A DNA stretch of 64,000 nucleotides from Yoonia sp. GPGPB17 (GTDB taxonomy: Bacteria > Pseudomonadota > Alphaproteobacteria > Rhodobacterales > Rhodobacteraceae): the NCBI RefSeq assembly GCF_037892195.1, contig NZ_JATACI010000002.1, positions 682,001-746,000 on the forward strand. Direction: 5' to 3'. Position numbers and translations under genes: made by a program. Each line of letters opens with the position of its first letter. Positions within the stretch are counted from its first letter, which is position 1. Positions 1 to 10,084 of the stretch are shown one piece after another. The notes beneath the pieces were generated by a model. It saw nothing but the letters and a program-made list of their open reading frames with translations. It made no database searches and had not been told where the DNA came from.

Positions 1-367
1 GATGTCATCCTATTTTTGTGGCCCGGTGGAGCCTGCCGAAAGGTATCCTAGTGCCAGAAAAACTAAGGCGCATATCTGTCTGCAACAGCGGAGCTAAACA
101 AAAAGCCTTGAGCAATCCCTACAAGAAACGGCTTCTGAACTATCAACATACATCTTGTATGACCGCTACTTAAGGGCAGGGTACAGCGCGTCAGCAGCGG
201 CCACAACACCGGATCAGCCTTATCGCTTGGTACACGAGGCGGTCCGAACGCTATGGACTGGTCCGAGCTTGCATTTTTGCAGTGTCCGCCTTTAGCGCGC
301 AGCTGCCGTTCAGGCACCACGCAGCATTCAGCACTTTGGGCTCAAATCCGACTTCAAAACTCAAAAC
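1..367. other. Left-edge stretch with no supported gene
   Basis: The 367 bases before the glpR stop hold no gene I can support. An 85-codon open frame exists on the minus strand, but it has no ribosome binding site, low-complexity composition and no recognisable domain. No clear hairpin with a T-run is seen for glpR, which ends into this stretch. It may be decayed intergenic sequence. Confidence 0.4.
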
Positions 368-1120
368 CTATACCAATCCCACTCTTGTCCCCCAATCCGC
401 GCACCGATTGACCAACGCCTCTGACGGCACCCTATCCGTCACAAAGTGATCCATCTGTGCCAGTGATGCGATTTTCACGGGCGCTTTGCGTGTGAACTTC
501 GTGCTGTCGGCCACGAGGATCGTCGCCCTTGCCGCTTTGATCACCTGCTGGCTGACCCGCACCTCTTCGGGGTCGAAGTCCAGCAGGTCGCCGCTGACGT
601 CGATGGCCGATGCGCCAATCACAGCGAAATCGACCTTGAACCGGTCGATGGCCAAGGCGGCGAGGTCGCCGACCAGCCCGCCGTCTGATCGCCGCAAGCT
701 ACCGCCCGCCACCACCACATCACAGCTGGGGTTGCTGGCGAGGATATTGGCGACGTTGAGGTTGTTGGTCACCACCATCAGGTTGCGGTGGGCGTGCAGG
801 GCGTGGGCCACGGCCTCGGTGGTTGTTCCAATGTTGAGGAACAGCGAGGCGTTGTCGGGGATCAGCTGCGCTGTACGTCGGGCGATCCTGATCTTGATGT
901 CGCGGTTGAGCGCCCGCCTGTCGCCATATCCGATGTTGCTGACGCCGGAGGGGAGGACGGCGCCGCCGTGAATACGCTCCAACAGCCCTGCCGCGCAAAG
1001 CTGGCGCAGGTCGCGCCGGATGGTTTGCACGGCAACGCCGAGGTCAGCCGAGAGGTCAGTCGCCATAACCTTGCCTTGCGCTTGCGCGCGTGCGGATGTA
1101 AGTGAGGCGGGTTTCTGCAT
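368..1120 (-). CDS. glpR: DeoR-family regulator, GlpR-like glycerol-3-phosphate repressor
   Basis: A 250-residue DeoR-family transcription factor. The N-terminal winged helix-turn-helix carries the family pattern around TIRRDLRQLCAAGLLERIHGG (residues about 33-53). It is followed by the sugar-phosphate-sensing DeoRC domain, with NIGTTTEAVAHAL and VVTNNLNVA. It is divergent from glpD-glpK, and palindromes in the shared 174-bp gap contain the TTCG core typical of GlpR sites. The expected role is repression of glycerol-3-phosphate catabolism, relieved by glycerol-3-phosphate. ATG at 1120 is the first start in the frame and fits the usual family length. The family is certain; the GlpR assignment rests on the neighbours and the operator. 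Confidence 0.88.
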   Translation of the reverse strand: MQKPASLTSARAQAQGKVMATDLSADLGVAVQTIRRDLRQLCAAGLLERIHGGAVLPSGVSNIGYGDRRALNRDIKIRIARRTAQLIPDNASLFLNIGTTTEAVAHALHAHRNLMVVTNNLNVANILASNPSCDVVVAGGSLRRSDGGLVGDLAALAIDRFKVDFAVIGASAIDVSGDLLDFDPEEVRVSQQVIKAARATILVADSTKFTRKAPVKIASLAQMDHFVTDRVPSEALVNRCADWGTRVGLV

Positions 1121-1126
1121 CCATAT

Positions 1127-1150
1127 GTTCGTTTATGAAATTAAACGAAC
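1127..1150. promoter_or_regulatory. Palindromic operator, probable GlpR site
   Basis: A perfect inverted repeat with arms GTTCGTTT and AAACGAAC and an 8-base centre, 6 bp upstream of the glpR start and in the glpR/glpD divergent gap. GlpR operators in other bacteria carry an ATGTTCG core with its inverted partner, and this one starts ATATGTTCG. It would autoregulate glpR and could also act on glpD-glpK. Confidence 0.7.
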
Positions 1151-1164
1151 ACGATGCAACAAGA

Positions 1165-1184
1165 ATGACATGAAAATATGTCAT
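1165..1184. promoter_or_regulatory. Second palindrome in glpR/glpD gap
   Basis: Arms ATGACAT and ATGTCAT are perfectly complementary, with a 6-base A-rich centre, 14 bp from the first palindrome. It lacks the TTCG core, so it may be a weaker GlpR site or the site of another regulator. It lies about 110 bp upstream of glpD. Confidence 0.4.
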
Positions 1185-1294
1185 ATCACCTTTTCGTATG
1201 GTCTTCGCTTCCAGAACTGCGAACATCCCGGCAGCTCTGACTTGCACCCATGGGCCACGGGTCTAAACCACCCGCAAACATATGAGGCACGGGT

Positions 1295-2836
1295 ATGCAT
1301 ACGGATTTTGACGTCTTTATTGTCGGTGGTGGCATCAATGGATGCGGTATCGCGCGTGATGCGGCGGGACGCGGTTTGAAGGTTGGCTTGGCTGAGATGA
1401 ATGATCTTGGGTCGGCCACGTCGTCGGCCTCGACCAAACTGTTTCATGGCGGTCTACGCTATCTGGAGTTCTTTGAGTTTGGTCTGGTGAAGAAGGCGCT
1501 GGTTGAGCGGGAGGTCCTGCTCAAAAACATGCCGCATATCTCTTGGCCGATGCGCTTTGTACTGCCGTATCACAAGGACATGCGGTTCGAGAATGACACG
1601 CCGACGTCCAAATTGCTCTCGACGGTGATGCCATGGATGAAGGGCAGGCGGTAAGCGTGGCTGATCCGGCTGGGCCTCTTTATGTATGACAATCTGGGTG
1701 GGCGGAAGATTTTGCCGGGGACGCATGTGGTGGACCTGACCAAGCGTGAAACGGGTACGCCGCTGAAGGGCAAGTTCAAAACGGCCTATGAATACTCCGA
1801 CTGCTGGATAGAGGATTCGCGCCTTGTCGCTCTCAATGCCCGTGATGCCGAAGAACGGGGTGCCAAGATCATGACACGTACCAAGGTCATCAGCGCGACC
1901 CGTGCGGATGGCGTTTGGGAGATCGTCACCGAACATGGCGGCGAACAGCAGACCCAGACGGCGCGCGCGCTGGTCAATGCCGGTGGTCCTTGGGTGGAAA
2001 ACATCGTGCGGGACGTGGCCCGGCTGAACACGTCAGAGGGCGTTCGGCTGGTCCGTGGTAGCCATATCGTAACCAAAAAGCTGTTTGATCATGACAAAAG
2101 CTATTTTTTCCAAGGCGAAGATGGCCGCATCATCTTTGCCATTCCCTATGAGATGGATTTCACCCTAATCGGGACGACGGACGCCGAGCATGAGGACCTC
2201 TCGGAGAAGCCTTATGCGAGGGATGAAGAGCAGGATTACCTCTGTGCCTTTGCCTCGCAGTATTTCGAGAGGCCCGTGACGCGGGAGGATGTGGTCTGGA
2301 CCTACTCAGGTGTGCGGCCGCTTTACGACGACGGGGCCAAATCTGCGACCGCCGCGACCCGTGATTATGTGCTATCATTGGATCAGAATGGCGCACCACT
2401 GCTGAATATCTTTGGTGGCAAGATCACGACCTATCGTAAACTGGCCGAGAACGCATTGAAGAAGCTGACACCGCTCGTGGGTGGTGGCGATGTGTGGACG
2501 GCTGATGCCGCATTGCCAGGTGGTGACTTCAAGGTGAAAGAGCGCGATCAGCTGGTTGCAGATTTGCAGACCGACTATCCGTTTCTTGATGCACGGTGGG
2601 CGCTCCGCTTGATCAAGGGCTATGGCACCGAGGCACGTGTGATTTTGGGCGAGGCCAAGGCGGTGCATGATCTAGGGCAGGACTTTGGTGCGACCCTGTC
2701 AGAGGCCGAGGTCAAATGGCTGATGGCCAAGGAATACGCCTGCACCGCCGAAGATGTGGTCTGGCGTCGCTCGAAGCTGGGCTTGCGCCTCAGCACTGAG
2801 CAAATCGCGGCCCTTGACGCTTTCATGGCGGCTTGA
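1295..2836 (+). pseudogene. glpD: Glycerol-3-phosphate dehydrogenase (FAD), interrupted by in-frame TAA
   Basis: GlpD oxidises sn-glycerol-3-phosphate to dihydroxyacetone phosphate and feeds electrons to quinone at the membrane. The N-terminus has the FAD-binding fingerprint FIVGGGINGCGIARDAAGRG and the GlpD motif SSASTKLFHGGLRYLE. The C-terminal part carries the catalytic region, with DYVLSLD and NIFGGKITTYRKLAE. The frame is continuous over 513 codons except for TAA at 1652-1654, after residue 119. Conserved sequence runs on both sides (PWMKGRR, stop, AWLIRLGLFMYDNLGGRK), so no frameshift is involved. Read literally, the gene is broken. A base-call error or a recent nonsense mutation would both fit. 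glpK follows 26 bp downstream and is intact. The ATG at 1295 gives the usual GlpD N-terminus. Confidence 0.9.
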
Positions 2837-2862
2837 AACAAAACGACAAAAGGGGGGACACC

Positions 2863-4353
2863 ATGACCTATATTCTGGCCATTGACCAAGGCACAACATC
2901 AAGCCGCGCAATCATTTTTGATGCGGATATGCGGATTAAAGCGACCGCGCAGGAGGAGTTTACACAGCATTTCCCGCAGTCTGGCTGGGTTGAGCATGAT
3001 CCGTCGGACATCTGGTCTTCCGTAGCATCCACTTGCCGCGGCGCGATTGAAAAGGCCGGTATTACTGCCGCAGATGTGGCCGCCATTGGGATCACCAATC
3101 AGCGCGAGACAACGCTGGTGTGGGACAAGACGACGGGCGAGCCGATCCACAATGCGATTGTCTGGCAAGACCGGCGCACGGCCCCTTTCTGCGAAGAGCT
3201 GCGCAAGGAAGGGTTTGAGGCGACGATCACGCAGAAGACCGGGTTGCTGGCCGATCCGTATTTCTCAGGGACCAAGGTGAACTACATCCTCGACAAGGTT
3301 GAGGGCGCGCGGGCGCGGGCTGAGGCAGGTGAGCTGCTGTTTGGGACGGTCGATTGCTATTTGATCTGGAAGCTGACAGGCGGCAAGCGCCATGTGACGG
3401 ACGCCACGAATGCGGCCAGAACAATGCTTTACGATATCCGCAAGGGGCGGTGGAGTACGACAATCTGTGAACGCTTCGGTATTCCGACCGTGATGCTGCC
3501 CGAGGTGCTGGATTGTGCCGCCGACTTTGGCATGACCCGTGCAGACCTCTTTGGAAAAGAGCTCCCCATTCTCGGCGTGGCGGGCGACCAACAGGCGGCA
3601 ACCATCGGGCAGGCGTGTTTTGAGCCCGGCATGCTGAAATCGACCTACGGGACGGGGTGTTTTGCGCTGCTCAACACTGGCGACACGCTCGTGGAAAGCA
3701 AGAAGCGGCTGTTGGGCACAATCGCCTATCAGTTCGATGGCAAACCAACCTATGCCCTTGAAGGGTCGATCTTTATCGCAGGGGCAGTGGTACAATGGCT
3801 GCGCGATGGTTTGAAGATCATCCGCGAGGCGAAGGAAACGCAGCCTTTGGCTCAAACCGCGGACGAGGGCCAGGAACTCTACATGGTGCCCGCCTTCACC
3901 GGGCTTGGTGCACCGTATTGGGATGCAGAGGCGCGGGGGGCGATCTATGGGCTGACGCGCAATTCGGGTCCGGCAGAGTTTGCAAAAGCGGCCCTCGAAA
4001 GCGTTGGTTTCCAGACGCGTGACCTGTTGGAGGCAATGAAAAGCGACTGGCAAGCCTCTGATGCGGATGGTATTTTGAGGGTTGATGGGGGCATGAGCGC
4101 GTCCGATTGGTCGATGCAGTTTCTGTCCGACATCATTGGTGCGCCGGTGGACAGGCCAACGGTGCTGGAGACAACGGCGCTCGGTGTCGCATGGCTGGCG
4201 GGTAGTCGGGCCGGGGTTTACCCTGATCAGGCCGGGTTCGCGGCGAATTGGGCGCTTGATCGGCGGTTTGAGCCGCAGATGGATGAGGCGACGCGCGAGC
4301 GGCGGTACGCGGGGTGGCAGGATGCGGTACGAAGGACTTTGACGAAGAGTTAG
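2863..4353 (+). CDS. glpK: Glycerol kinase
   Basis: A 496-residue FGGY-family kinase that phosphorylates glycerol to sn-glycerol-3-phosphate using ATP. The N-terminal phosphate loop is [25 protein letters not shown] and VWQDRRT line the glycerol site, and the C-terminal ATPase motif is [15 protein letters not shown]. The start at 2863 has a strong purine-rich binding site (AGGGGGG) 5-6 bases upstream and gives the standard N-terminus. It lies 26 bp behind glpD, so the pair is probably one operon under GlpR control. Length and motifs are normal. Confidence 0.97.
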   Translation: MTYILAIDQGTTSSRAIIFDADMRIKATAQEEFTQHFPQSGWVEHDPSDIWSSVASTCRGAIEKAGITAADVAAIGITNQRETTLVWDKTTGEPIHNAIVWQDRRTAPFCEELRKEGFEATITQKTGLLADPYFSGTKVNYILDKVEGARARAEAGELLFGTVDCYLIWKLTGGKRHVTDATNAARTMLYDIRKGRWSTTICERFGIPTVMLPEVLDCAADFGMTRADLFGKELPILGVAGDQQAATIGQACFEPGMLKSTYGTGCFALLNTGDTLVESKKRLLGTIAYQFDGKPTYALEGSIFIAGAVVQWLRDGLKIIREAKETQPLAQTADEGQELYMVPAFTGLGAPYWDAEARGAIYGLTRNSGPAEFAKAALESVGFQTRDLLEAMKSDWQASDADGILRVDGGMSASDWSMQFLSDIIGAPVDRPTVLETTALGVAWLAGSRAGVYPDQAGFAANWALDRRFEPQMDEATRERRYAGWQDAVRRTLTKS

Positions 4354-4499
4354 TGAACCGCGGCGAGCTGTTTTGGCGCTGAAGTCAGTTTTGCTCGGTT
4401 GTCTATCTCGCAACCAAGTCTCCAAACGTTAGTCAGCACTGAAAATCTCACAAGTTGAGCTTTCAAGGTGGACAACGTTCGGTCAGCGCACGACAGATG

Positions 4500-4994
4500 T
4501 TATCTGTCATCCGGGTGTTTGGCCGATACGCAGCGAACATAACTTAGGCTCTTAAGTACCGACATAACTGACCGATAAGCCTTTTCGTGAACCGTTGGAT
4601 CAGCCTTGTTTCGACCGCGAAAACGATCCCCTAAGCTTCGTTTATGGAAGTGGGTGATAGAGACACCTGCTTCGATCCAATCAAGATTTAGGTATGCTTG
4701 GTAGCTATCAGTGTCAGTATCGCTATTTTCGAGGACATGCGAGCCAATCATCATAAGGGCTTCTTCATGGCGTAAGAAAACGCACCAACCCCAATCCTCC
4801 GGAAACACCTCACTGTCATAACGCTCTGTACTTTCAGACCATCCGTCGCTCAGAAGTGCGGTCTTAAGAGCCTCCAGAAACCTTTTCCCACTTATCGCAT
4901 TAACATTGTCTTCGATATCAGCTTGGGTGTCTTTATGTCCTGAAAACTCGAACCAGATTGGTTCGGATAAGTCCTTTGTTGGTTCTTCGGTCAT
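4500..4994 (-). CDS. Hypothetical protein, low GC orphan
   Basis: A 164-residue acidic soluble protein that I do not recognise. It has no signal peptide or membrane segment. Notable parts are VFPEDWGWCVFL in the middle, a basic patch HKRSLGDRFRGRNK, and a Ser/Val-rich C-terminal helix. The start has a purine-rich leader (AAGGAGAATT) just upstream on the minus strand. The gene and its flanks (about 4.4-5.0 kb) look clearly lower in GC and use more A/T-ending codons than the neighbours, which suggests horizontal acquisition. It is convergent with glpK and upstream of the sulfotransferase gene's end. Confidence 0.6.
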   Translation of the reverse strand: MTEEPTKDLSEPIWFEFSGHKDTQADIEDNVNAISGKRFLEALKTALLSDGWSESTERYDSEVFPEDWGWCVFLRHEEALMMIGSHVLENSDTDTDSYQAYLNLDWIEAGVSITHFHKRSLGDRFRGRNKADPTVHEKAYRSVMSVLKSLSYVRCVSAKHPDDR

Positions 4995-5050
4995 AAATTC
5001 TCCTTCGCCCGAAATTTGTCAGTTCTTGTCTAGAAATGTAGTAGTGCAAA

Positions 5051-5653
5051 CTAGTTTCTACGCCGTCCCCACTCCCAAACCGCAAACTCCACCGCCCGTT
5101 TTTCGCGCAACTTGGCCTCAACCTCTGCGGATAACTCCAACTCCATCTTTGGCGAAACGTTCTTCTGCTTCAGCGTAATCGTCACATCCAGCCTCTCTTC
5201 CAGATACCCAATCACCTTGTCCCATTGCTCATACTGAAACAGGTGCTGCGCGCCGATCTCACCGTCGTTGATCGTCAGGAACCGTGCCTGTGATCCGACA
5301 TTGGCGAAAGGGGCGGGCGCGCCTTTGCAGTATTCCAGCACGAAGTCATCAAAACTGATATCGCGGGTGCTGTTTGGGTGTCCCACCAGGTCTTCGCGCG
5401 TGCGGTACCGGTACCAGCTGCCCAACCAATCAATCGGATTGCGCACGATGGCCATGAGTTCGGGGTTTTGCTCGCCGACCTGCTTGAACAGTGGCTTGAG
5501 GAATCGCTTATAGCGATAGCAGGGCGCATGTTTCAGTTCCGGCGGATCGCGCAGGACGAGTGATGCGCGCGGGGCCAATGCGCCTTCCAATGCCGTCGAA
5601 CCCGTCTTCGGCACTGCCATCAGCACCAGATTTTCTTTCCAGAAAACAAGCAT
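5051..5653 (-). CDS. Sulfotransferase-family protein
   Basis: A 200-residue protein of the sulfotransferase superfamily. The 5'-phosphosulfate-binding loop is VPKTGST at residues 14-20. A second PAPS-binding element is seen at LMAIVRNPIDWLGSWYRYR, with the Arg and Ser expected for the 3'-phosphate site. Such roseobacter proteins probably transfer sulfate from PAPS to a carbohydrate or lipid acceptor, but the substrate cannot be told. It has no membrane anchor. It is divergent from recA, and its start lies about 130 bp from the LexA box, so SOS control of it is unlikely. Confidence 0.78.
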   Translation of the reverse strand: MLVFWKENLVLMAVPKTGSTALEGALAPRASLVLRDPPELKHAPCYRYKRFLKPLFKQVGEQNPELMAIVRNPIDWLGSWYRYRTREDLVGHPNSTRDISFDDFVLEYCKGAPAPFANVGSQARFLTINDGEIGAQHLFQYEQWDKVIGYLEERLDVTITLKQKNVSPKMELELSAEVEAKLREKRAVEFAVWEWGRRRN

Positions 5654-5782
5654 TTGTTCGCTGTCTTTCGTCTTATTTCACCGCAATGCTAGGCCATAAA
5701 CCATTCCTTAACCACCATTGGATGAGGGTGAGAGGTGAAAATTTATGTTGCAATGTTCTGCTTTTGATCTCATTAACGTTGA

Positions 5783-5797
5783 GAACACAAAGAGAAC
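5783..5797 (+). promoter_or_regulatory. LexA (SOS) box upstream of recA
   Basis: GAACACAAAGAGAAC fits the alphaproteobacterial LexA consensus GAAC-N7-GAAC exactly, and ends 50 bp before the recA start. This direct-repeat box is the known SOS operator type in Rhodobacteraceae and relatives. Confidence 0.88.
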
Positions 5798-5847
5798 AAA
5801 AGCAGTGATTGCCGCCCCAAGGGCAGCGTGAAATAAGGACAGGACAC

Positions 5848-6930
5848 ATGGCAACGGCAGAACTCCTCAAAATGACTGACAAGAAGACCGCGGATAAGGA
5901 AAAGGCGCTGGAAAGCGCGCTGGCGCAGATCGAACGGCAGTTCGGTAAGGGCTCTATTATGAAGCTCGGTGGCGAGAACAAGATGGCCGATATCGAGGCG
6001 ACCTCGACCGGGTCGCTGGGTCTGGACATCGCGCTGGGGATTGGTGGCCTGCCAAAGGGTCGCGTGATTGAGATTTATGGGCCGGAATCCTCCGGTAAAA
6101 CCACGCTGACGCTGCATGCGATTGCGGAAGAGCAGAAGAAGGGCGGTGTTTGCGCCTTTGTCGATGCCGAACACGCGTTGGACCCGCAGTATGCCAAGAA
6201 GCTGGGCGTCAACCTGGATGAACTGCTGATTTCGCAGCCGGACACGGGTGAACAGGCGTTGGAGATTGTCGATACGCTAGTCCGATCCGGTGCGGTGAAT
6301 ATGGTGATTGTGGACTCGGTGGCGGCGCTGACGCCGAAGTCCGAGTTGGAAGGCGATATGGGCGATAGCTCTGTCGGTGTGCATGCGCGTCTGATGTCTC
6401 AGGCGATGCGTAAGCTGACCGGCTCGATCAACCGCTCTGGCTGCATGGTGATCTTCATCAACCAGATCCGCATGAAGATTGGTGTGATGTTTGGCTCACC
6501 CGAAACGACAACCGGTGGTAACGCGTTGAAGTTCTACGCTTCTGTCCGTCTTGATATCCGCCGCATCGGCGCGATCAAGGACCGCGATGAGGTTGTGGGC
6601 AACGCCACCCGCGTGAAGGTTGTGAAGAATAAAGTGGCCCCGCCGTTCAAACAGGTCGAATTCGATATCATGTATGGCGAAGGCATCTCGAAGATGGGCG
6701 AATTGCTTGATCTGGGTGTGAAGGCCGGTGTGGTTGAGAAATCGGGTGCCTGGTTTAGCTATGGTGACGAACGGATCGGGCAGGGGCGTGAGAACTCAAA
6801 GATTTTCTTGCGTGAAAACCCAAGTATCGCGCTGGAGATTGAAGATAAGATCCGTGCGGCACACGGGCTGGATTTTGATCTGCCAGAGGGCAGCCACGAC
6901 GATGGCGACGACGACCTGGTAGAGGTGTAA
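5848..6930 (+). CDS. recA: Recombinase RecA
   Basis: A 360-residue RecA that forms filaments on single-stranded DNA, drives strand exchange and triggers LexA self-cleavage. The Walker A loop is GPESSGKT at residues 78-85. Walker B is VIVDSVAAL, and the DNA-binding L2 region follows [21 protein letters not shown]. The acidic tail ([12 protein letters not shown]) is typical. The start at 5848 is preceded by AAGGACAGGA and removes a 13-codon extension not expected in the family. It is under a LexA box and closed by a clear terminator. Confidence 0.98.
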   Translation: MATAELLKMTDKKTADKEKALESALAQIERQFGKGSIMKLGGENKMADIEATSTGSLGLDIALGIGGLPKGRVIEIYGPESSGKTTLTLHAIAEEQKKGGVCAFVDAEHALDPQYAKKLGVNLDELLISQPDTGEQALEIVDTLVRSGAVNMVIVDSVAALTPKSELEGDMGDSSVGVHARLMSQAMRKLTGSINRSGCMVIFINQIRMKIGVMFGSPETTTGGNALKFYASVRLDIRRIGAIKDRDEVVGNATRVKVVKNKVAPPFKQVEFDIMYGEGISKMGELLDLGVKAGVVEKSGAWFSYGDERIGQGRENSKIFLRENPSIALEIEDKIRAAHGLDFDLPEGSHDDGDDDLVEV

Positions 6931-6983
6931 GGCAGTAATCCGCAAAGGCCAGCATCACGAAGTGATAGTAAGCATATTCTGTG

Positions 6984-7015
6984 AAAGGGTGCCGTAGAAT
7001 GCGGCACCCTTTTTC
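6984..7015 (+). terminator. Rho-independent terminator after recA
   Basis: A GC-rich stem, AAAGGGTGCC with GGCACCCTTT, a 6-8 base loop, and a T-run (CCCTTTTTCG). It lies 54 bp after the recA stop and before alaS. Confidence 0.9.
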
Positions 7016-7143
7016 GTTTCGCCAGATATGTCGGGCGGAGGTTTGATTGGGCGCAGAAAGCCGTGGGTTCATTGCCTGTGGACAGTGTGCTGGTGCGGGG
7101 CTATTTCTGCGGTTCAACAGAAATGATCGCCCGAAAGCGCACC

Positions 7144-9800
7144 ATGACAAGCCTTGCTGACATCCGTTCGACCTTCCTGCATTACTTTGGGAAACAAGGG
7201 CACGAGATCGTGGCCTCCAGCCCTCTGGTGCCACGTAATGACCCGACGCTGATGTTTGCCAACTCGGGCATGGTGCAGTTTAAGAATCTCTTCACCGGCG
7301 TCGAAACCCGCGACTACTCCCGTGCGACAACCAGCCAGAAGTGCGTGCGCGCCGGGGGCAAGCACAATGACCTTGATAATGTGGGCTATACGGCGCGCCA
7401 CCATACATTCTTCGAGATGCTGGGGAACTTCAGTTTCGGCGATTACTTCAAAGCCGAGGCGATTGCTTTTGCGTGGGAGTTGCTGACCAAGGACTTTGGG
7501 ATCGACAAGGACCGGCTGCTGGTCACCGTCTATCACACCGATGATGAGGCGGCGAACATCTGGAAGAAGGTTGCTGGCCTGCCGGACGACCGGATTATCC
7601 GCATTCCAACAGATGACAACTTCTGGCGCATGGGGCCAACCGGCCCTTGCGGGCCATGTACCGAGATTTTCTATGATCATGGTGAGCACATCTGGGGTGG
7701 CCCTCCGGGATCACCAGAGGAGGATGGTGATCGCTTTATCGAGATCTGGAACATCGTCTTCATGCAGAATGAACAGTTTGATGATGGATCGATGAAACCG
7801 CTTGAGATGCAGTCCATTGATACCGGCATGGGGTTAGAGCGGATAGGTGCGTTGCTGCAAGGCAAGCATGACAACTATGACACTGATCTGATGCGGGCGT
7901 TGATCGAAGCCTCTGCCGATGCGACATCGACCGACCCGGATGGGCCGGGAAATACCCACCATCGCGTGATTGCGGACCATTTGCGCTCAACGTCCTTTCT
8001 GATTGCGGAAGGTGTGCTGCCGTCCAATGAGGGCCGCGGTTATGTGCTGCGCCGGATTATGCGCCGCGCCATGCGCCATGCGCATCAACTCGGCGGCAAG
8101 GACCCGGTGATGCACCGTTTGGTACCTGCCTTGGTGCAGCAGATGGGTGCCGCCTATCCGGAACTTGGTCAGGGCCAGCGGCTGATCGAAGAGACGTTAT
8201 TGAACGAAGAAGTGCGGTTTAAGCAAACACTCGACCGAGGTTTGAAGCTGTTGGATGAAGAGCTGGATAGCCTGCCAAAGGATGCGGCACTGCCGGGCAA
8301 GGCGGCATTCAAGCTTTATGACACATATGGTTTCCCGCTTGATCTGACGCAGGATGCCCTGCGCGAAAAGGGCCGTGAAGTTGACACGGACGGTTTTGAC
8401 GCTGCCATGGCCGCGCAGAAGGCCAAGGCCCGGGCCGCATGGTCGGGCACGGGCGAAGCTGCTGATAGTGCCATTTGGTTCAACATCGCGGATGAAGGCG
8501 GTGCCACGGACTTTCTGGGGTATGATACGCTGACGGCTGAGGGCCAGATCGTAGCGCTGGTGCGCAATGGGGCCACATCAGACCATGCCGATGGTGAAGT
8601 GCAAGTGGTGCTGAACCAGACCCCGTTTTATGCCGAGGCAGGCGGTCAAGTCGGTGATGCAGGTATGCTGCGCACCGAGACTGGCACGGCCAAGATTACC
8701 GACACCAAGAAGTTTGGTGAGGTTTATGTCCACTTTGTCACGGTTACCGATGGCCACCTGCACAAGGGTCAGGGGGCGGAGCTGGCGGTTGATCCTGCGC
8801 GTCGCGCGCGTATTCAGGCCAATCACTCGGCCACCCATCTGCTCAATGAGGCATTGCGCGAGGTGCTGGGTGATCACATTGCGCAACGTGGATCGCTAAA
8901 CGCACCAGATCGTTTGCGTTTTGACTTTAGCCACACCAAGGCGCTGTCCGACGCAGAACTGGCGCAGGTCGAACGCGATGTGAACGCGATCATTCGCCAA
9001 AATAGCCCTGTCGAGACGCGGATCATGACGCCGGATGACGCCCGTGCAATGGGCGCGCAGGCGCTTTTTGGTGAGAAGTATGGCGATGAGGTCCGTGTTG
9101 TCTCAATGGGCCGTCAGGAAGGCTCTGGCAAAGGCACCTCTGGGGATACTTATTCTCTGGAGCTCTGCGGTGGGACCCATGTTAGCCAGTTGGGTGAGAT
9201 CGGTGCGTTTGTGACGTTGGGCGATAGTGCCTCAAGCGCGGGGGTGCGCCGGATTGAGGCGCTGACCGGGCAGGCGGCCCTCGACCACCTGCGTGAACAG
9301 GATGCGCGCCTGGGTCTGGCCGCAACTGCGCTTAAGGCGCCTGTAAGCGAAGTCGCAGAGCGGATCAAAGCGCTGCTGGATGAACGCAAGGCGTTGAGCA
9401 ATGAGGTCGCGCAGTTGCGTCGTGAACTCGCCATGGGGGTGGCGCGAAAGAGGCTGCATCCTCTGAAGCGATAAATGGTGTCGCGTTTCAGGCGCAAGTA
9501 CTGAGCGGCGTGACGGGTAAAGATCTCCCTGCACTGATTGATGAGATGAAAGCGGCGATGGGCAGCGGCGCTGTTCTTTTGATCGCGGATGCAGGCAATA
9601 AGGCCGCTGTTGCCGTTGGCGTGACAGCGGATCTGACGGATCGTGTCTCGGCAGTTGATATTTTGCGCGCGGCCACACCAGAGCTGGGCGGCAAGGGCGG
9701 CGGTGGTCGCCCTGATATGGCGCAGGGTGGTGGTGCGTCCGTTGAAAATGCAGATGCCGCAATTGCAGCAGCGAAAGCAGTTTTGGAGGGATTGAAATGA
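7144..9800 (+). CDS. alaS: Alanyl-tRNA synthetase, frameshifted as read
   Basis: AlaS charges tRNA-Ala and edits mischarged Ser/Gly. The class II catalytic core opens with [20 protein letters not shown] and [13 protein letters not shown]. The editing domain has HSATH near residue 561 and CGGTH near 675. The C-terminal domain runs through the DHHA1-like [18 protein letters not shown] and the Gly-rich [16 protein letters not shown] tail. The reading frame breaks at the G5 run 9435-9439: restoring one G turns MGVARK into [16 protein letters not shown] and joins the C-terminal 110 residues. The result is 885 residues, the normal family length. alaS is essential, so a sequencing error is the likeliest cause. 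The start at 7144 gives the usual N-terminus; longer upstream starts add no conserved sequence. Confidence 0.95.
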
Positions 9801-10084
9801 GCGCACTTTGGATTGCCCATGTGACGGTGACGGATGAAGCGGCCTATGGTGAATACGCCAAGCGTGCGACAGGCGCGATCGCGGACCATGGCGGTGTCTT
9901 TTTGGCCCGCGGCGGGGCCTATGAACAGCTGGAAGGCCCGGATCGCCCGCGCAATGTTGTTGCCCGCTTCCCAAGTCTACAAGCGGCACATGATTGTTAT
10001 TATTCAGAGGCTTACCAAGAGGCGCTGAGTTTTGCCAAAGGGGCCAGCCAGCGCGAGCTGAGCATCGTCGAAGAGATCGCTTGA
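9797..10084 (+). CDS. DUF1330 domain protein
   Basis: A 95-residue protein of the DUF1330 (dimeric alpha/beta barrel) family, recognisable by [31 protein letters not shown] and [15 protein letters not shown]. Family members are small soluble dimers of unknown catalytic role. Its ATG overlaps the alaS stop by four bases (ATGA), so the two are translationally coupled once the alaS frame is restored. The 3' end overlaps a probable TTG start of the MOSC gene. Confidence 0.88.
   Translation: MSALWIAHVTVTDEAAYGEYAKRATGAIADHGGVFLARGGAYEQLEGPDRPRNVVARFPSLQAAHDCYYSEAYQEALSFAKGASQRELSIVEEIA

Noticed and set aside
63..320. 85-codon minus-strand open frame at the left edge
   Set aside because: No binding site, odd composition and no family; probably chance.
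1652..1654. Recoding of glpD stop (selenocysteine or pyrrolysine)
   Set aside because: The codon is TAA, which is not used for either.
3265..4425. Long minus-strand frame opposite glpK
   Set aside because: It is the antisense shadow of a conserved gene; Arg/Pro-rich translation without domains.
9425..9460. Programmed frameshift in alaS
   Set aside because: No slippery heptamer, stimulatory pseudoknot or family precedent; other genes share similar lesions.
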